Positions 59,636 through 64,000 of a stretch of 64,000 nucleotides of DNA are shown one piece after another (position 1 is the stretch's first letter; each line of letters opens with the position of its first letter). A model generated the notes under the pieces. The model worked only from the letters and a program-made list of their open reading frames with translations, was not told where the DNA came from and did not search any database. The position numbers were made by a program, and so were the translations under genes. Location: positions 17,112,001 through 17,176,000 of the forward strand of contig JBHGNT010000012.1 in the NCBI GenBank assembly GCA_043228905.1, read 5' to 3'. Source of the DNA: Azolla caroliniana. Its lineage: Eukaryota > Polypodiophyta.

Positions 59636-62600
59636 TTGGCAATTAACGAGTTATTAGATGCAAGAGTTAATCCCAAAGAGATACCATTCCTCGTGAGCTA
59701 ATTCTAAATATAAACATTGAAAGAAGAAAATAAATCAAGAAATAGTGGCTCCGACGAAATTGGGTGCAAAAAACCAATTAAATTGTCCTAGGGATTAAAA
59801 AAAAAAGTTACAGAAACGATGATAGGCCCAAAGAATGTTATTGCATTGTAGGGTCGTAATTGTACAGACTTGGCAAGTTCAAATTGGCATGGCACATCCT
59901 CTATAAGGGTTTGGTTTGAATGATTTTAAGTTTGAAGGTTTTGTTGTTCAATTCGGTTTAAGTTTTGATTTTGATATTCCCAAACCGATCCAAATCGTTG
60001 TTGATTACTATGAGCATCCATATGTGGGCCTAGGCAATATATTTAATGGTTAGGACTTGAAAGATAGAAACATATCATTTTCTCCTTTACATACACACAA
60101 GTTTAAGGCATACTATATGTGGAGATAGCAACCACCATATTGATGGGCTGGATCATCATAAGGGTACATCTTATATGTTTCAAATTTGTTGTCCAACATT
60201 TTAATTTTTCACAATAAACATTATGTTTGAATGAGGCGAATCAACATAAGTAATGATATGTGTGTATGAGAAACACGTTAACTCCAAAAGTTGAGAATGA
60301 TTATATGTTGGAGTGTAAATTGGAAAGATTAAAGGGCTCATGGGTGAACCCCTAGTTGGTAAAATCATCGCAAAACAAGGAAGGGTTTAATTAATGTCAT
60401 AAAAAGTCATAAACTTTTAGATGCCCACAAATTGAATGCTTGTTAGAGAGTTAGAGATATAAAGCCTTAAATTATTGGTAGAATTGACCAGTGCAATCGT
60501 CCAATTCAATCTTAGTGTTGAAAATATAGTTTGCAAGTCCATTTGTTGTGTTGACTTGTGGATCTCTATTTGTCTTGTGTTGTCTAAATGCAAGCCTTAC
60601 GATTGGTATGCTCGAGTTTTATATTATTCACCTTGTTATTTGTGCACAAAAAGAATCATAGTTAAAAATAGCATGTAAGTTGACATTGTGTTGTTTGTTT
60701 CCATTCTAGTTTGGTCTCTTTTGTTTTGTCATATTTTCTTTGTTATTTATTACCAAGATAGCAAGTGAAACTGTGGAGTTTACTATTACTCACAAATGTA
60801 TTGCAAATTGCAAGTATATTTGTTGTTTGGTATTGCACTCTTGGTGTGTTTGAAAAGAAGACTCACATATGAGTTCATGGAAAATAAGATATAATTCTAA
60901 ATATCCTTTTGAGTTATTTGTTTATAGCAATTGGGACTTGGTCTCTTGCATGTTGTGTTCTCTTTTTGTATGTATCTTTTTACTTGTGGCTTATGTTTTA
61001 TGATGAATTATTTGATCAATGAGTTAATACAAACTTGATGATGAGTACATTTATGTCTTTAATTACATGGCATGCGCCAATTAATTGAACACATTGGTTA
61101 TTGCTCCATGGACGTTGGCCTCTCGGTCAACAATGTGACATATTAGTAATTACGTACAAAATATGAATGCAATAATGGATTCCGTTAGTATTCATCATTA
61201 ATGCAAAGAGAATGACATGTACATACATCATATGATATTATTAATGGTTTCAATGTTTTATCGTACACAAATACGCGTTGTAGTTATGATTATACTAATA
61301 AGTGAATCCACAAAGACAATTCAAATACATATATTGTTTTAACATATGAATTGTTAACAACCGTTTGGAAGAAACAAAGGGAAGAATGCCTCTTGTTGGT
61401 TGATTTATATTATTTTAGTTGTATTTGACTTGCAAGTTGCACAAACTCTTGTAGTTTTGTTGGTATGTATTACGGTATACCAATATGGATTAGTCAATAG
61501 TGAAGAAAGATAGATATCCTTTTAATGTCTAGGGGAGATAGATTGCAATCTATGCGATAAGATAAATAAAATAGAAGAAGGAAGGGAAGTGGGCATGGGT
61601 TACACGCATGCCATTTCTTAAAACATTGATATAAGGTATGCCATATAAGAAATGTTTACCATACAATGCTAGGAAGAGTTTATCTCTATAAGAGTTCCTA
61701 GACAAAGTGGCATAAGAATTGAAACCCATGTTTGACGTTAGTCAAGATCTAGTCTAAACACATGGTAGACCTTAGGGAAGTTCCTTTTGGAGGCGTGTAC
61801 AAGATGTCCATTAATAATCTTACCCATGATGACCAAGAGAAAGATATATCATTATGAGGAGGGACGACATGAAGCATAGGTGATTACTAAAGGAGATTTG
61901 CCTCTTTTTTTACGGTGTTTGTTGTTTTGGTATAAAAGAACACATTGACCTTTTTTATGACCTACAATTTTTCTTCTTCTTCTCAGGGGATTTCCCACAA
62001 GGAGATTGCATCTCAAACTAATACTGGTTATCTTTTCATTGAGTGTGTTTTCACAGTAGAAGATGATTTCCATGAATGTGAGTGTATTGTTGTTCACGCG
62101 GATTGTCTTTTACTTATTGGGGTTTTGATACATGGAGATGATTACCCTTGAATTAGAGGTTGAAGTTAGACCTCTCTTTGTCTAGGGGGGGGGTTCACAA
62201 GGGGGAACAAGGTAACCCATGGTTGCATGACCATTCATCAAATCATTGATGTTGATCACCGTAAAGACCAAAGTCGTATCCTCGAATCAAAGGCAATGAT
62301 AAGACGAGAGATGCTCTTGCCCTAAGATGGATTGACATGAGGTGATATTGTAGAATCAAAGATGTGAGACACTCTTTCCCTTTAAAGATGGATTTTCGTG
62401 AGGTGATATTGCAAAATCAAAGATCAGAGATGCTCTTTCCCTAAGAGAGATTTATATGAGGTGATATTGTAAAATCAAATACTATATTGGAACGAGGAAA
62501 ACAATCACACAAGAGGCAAGATCCCCAAAATCAAAGGCAATTACTTATTGGGGCTCATCTAGTTTCTTACTTCAAGGGCCATTACATACACACCCCACAA

Positions 62601-63085
62601 ACGTTACGTGTGACCGAGATAATCACGACTCCTGATTGCAAGACGAGGATGGACACTTATGTGTTAAGAATGCGCATCATGAGAAAGGTTTACGCACAAT
62701 GTTCAAGACACAATTGCGATGTGCACAACCTTCTTTTCCAGAGCCAAGGTGCAAATTTACGTTCTAGGGAAGCGGGGCAATGAGCCGAACCGAAATGAGG
62801 ATGACCGACCACTAACGGAGGCCTCATGTATTAGGGGAAAAAATAGTTTCCGATCGAGCTTTTGGGATCATTGAGCATATATCGTGCGGCACAAGAACAA
62901 GGATGATCAGCCGCTAGTTGAGGCCTCTCTGTATGTCAGGGGTAAAGAATAGTTTCCGATCGAGAGCTTTCGGGACAGGGCAGAGAACGGCCATACGGAG
63001 CGACCTAGCTTACATGGCATGAGACTTTTTCAATGGATAATTTTGGGATAATTTTTCATAGATAATTCATTCTTAGCTTGGTCAC
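59636..63085. other. AT-rich intergenic region without recognisable genes
   Basis: No homologous frame was found. A tandem repeat of about 68 bp with GAGGTGATATTG and AAATCAAAGAT occurs three to four times at 62280-62480. A segment with AATAGTTTCCGATCGAG is duplicated at about 62846 and 62948. The short frames at 61945-62151 and 62487-62783 have no recognisable product. Confidence 0.6.
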
Positions 63086-63090
63086 AATTG

Positions 63091-63132
63091 TATATATACC
63101 CTTTGAAACTCATAAAGGTCAAATCATCATCT

Positions 63133-63160
<28 letters not shown>
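63091..63160 (+). promoter_or_regulatory. Possible core promoter of the U-box gene
   Basis: TATATATACC (63091-63100) is followed about 30 bases on by a CT-rich tract (63130-63158). This is a common plant layout of TATA box and pyrimidine-rich start region. A small upstream frame (63204-63308, 34 codons) follows, and a 5' UTR intron is possible because GAAGAAGGTAAAGC at 63231-63244 looks like a donor. Assigned by position only. Confidence 0.35.
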
Positions 63161-63163
<3 letters not shown>

Positions 63164-63492
63164 GAATCCCCTGTTTTTCCTTGACAACAAAAGAACAAGA
63201 AGCATGGGGCCTAACCACTTGCATATGGAAGAAGAAGGTAAAGCTTGTTCTTCTGTATACTCTGTTGATGCCATTCTGAGGTATAATCCTTTGTTCCAGA
63301 CTAAGTAGAAAGAGGAGGAGGAGGAGGAGGTGTCAAATATGTATGTATGTGTGCACGCACATGAATGGTAAGAAGCCATTGATCCCAACTATTAGATGCA
63401 TGGCATGCAAGGTAAGAAAAGAGATTCATCAAAATATATACAGATATACACGCATGGATGCTTTATACATATAGAAGGATAGCACATACAAT

Positions 63493-64000
63493 ATGCAAGG
63501 TAGAAGTACCACACTCAAGGGAGGTACAGGAAATGTGGCCCTTTCCCCTGTTTCGGAAATGCTTTCCAGAGTAATTCGCCTTGCGGCTGATACTGCCTTC
63601 GTGGCGAAGGATGTGCTCATCGAGAAGTCAAACTTCCATGATCTGTCCCAATACTTGGAAAGGATTTCCCCTATTCTAGTGGAACTAAAAGAGAAGAACG
63701 TGAGAGATAAGCCGTCCATGAGATTGGCTCTCGAGTCATTAGAACGCGAAATCAAGAAAGCGAATGAATTGGTCAATGAGTGTACTACTAAGAGCAGGAT
63801 TTATCTGCTTTACAATTGTGGGAGTGTCGTGGAACGCCTCCAGAATGTCATCCAGGAGATCGGAAAATGTGTTAGTGGCATTCCCATCACAACCCTCGAT
63901 GTTTCCATGGAAATCCGAGACAAAACTTTGGAGTTATATAATCAGATGCAAGGGGTAGAGTTAAAGGTTTCTCTTGGAGGAGAAGACATTGTCAAGAAGC
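63493..64000 (+). CDS. U-box E3 ubiquitin ligase, PUB43/44-like, N-terminal part, cut by the window end
   Basis: ATG 63493 is the first after an in-frame TAG at 63472 and opens 169 codons to the window edge. The helical start shows PVSEMLSRVIRLAADTAFVA, FHDLSQYLERISPILVELKE, LESLEREIKKANELVNEC, SRIYLLYNCGSVVERLQ and IPITTLDVSMEIRDKTLELY. This matches the N-terminal domain that precedes the U-box and ARM repeats in plant PUB43/PUB44-type proteins. The family acts in ubiquitin tagging in leaf senescence and immunity. The U-box itself would lie to the right of the window. Without it the assignment rests on the N-terminal domain alone. Confidence 0.78.
   Translation, partial: MQGRSTTLKGGTGNVALSPVSEMLSRVIRLAADTAFVAKDVLIEKSNFHDLSQYLERISPILVELKEKNVRDKPSMRLALESLEREIKKANELVNECTTKSRIYLLYNCGSVVERLQNVIQEIGKCVSGIPITTLDVSMEIRDKTLELYNQMQGVELKVSLGGEDIVKK

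Noticed and set aside
61945-62151. A 68-codon plus-strand frame
   Set aside because: No homology, no supporting signals, AT-rich context and length expected by chance.

Overview
This is nuclear DNA from a flowering plant. It has three plant host genes with GT-AG introns or a plant-only domain: a BZR1/BES1-type transcription factor, an NAD(P)-binding Rossmann protein of the At5g02240 type, and the start of a U-box E3 ligase. They sit in a repeat-rich, AT-rich background full of Ty1/copia and Ty3/gypsy retrotransposons. I cannot name the species. The element density and deep nesting suggest a large genome.

Bases 1-28,136 are a stack of nested retroelements. Copia-2 (1706-6864) has two LTRs that look identical and a GTATA target duplication. 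It sits inside the 5' LTR of an older copia element, copia-1 (LTR 1355-6941, gag remnant to 7452). Next comes a non-autonomous gypsy-type element (7453-12374) with a gag-like ORF but no reverse transcriptase. It carries two solo-LTR insertions. A truncated gypsy-A copy follows (12375-15561) with another solo LTR in its leader. Gypsy-H (15861-21638), a nearly full-length chromodomain element, splits the gag gene of copia-3 (15562-27867). Between the protease and the reverse-transcriptase part of copia-3 lies a decayed multi-exon transposase-like gene of a family I cannot name (22190-25600).

Bases 28,137-35,520 hold no recognisable gene. The BZR1-type gene (35570-38167, minus strand) has two exons and an upstream region dominated by GA/TG minisatellites. 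Bases 39,781-49,255 are AT-rich with several tandem repeats. The Rossmann-fold gene (49256-53088, minus strand) is intact in seven exons. Right of it are a small tandem array split by a hAT-like element with an 8-bp target duplication (53627-54173), and a third gypsy-A copy (54420-58739) that lost everything between gag and integrase. A tRNA-Lys-derived sequence forms an inverted repeat with about 204-bp arms (59198-59635). The window ends in the first 169 codons of a PUB43/44-like U-box protein (63493 onward).

The most unusual signals are these: arrays of heat-shock-factor sites just upstream of TATA boxes in two LTRs of a gypsy family; the non-typical chromovirus pol of gypsy-H; the unclassified transposase-like gene with an AGCTAATTAGCT array at its predicted intron; four palindromes at an exact 56-bp period in the leaders of gypsy-A copies; and tRNA-like cassettes lying antisense inside three LTRs.
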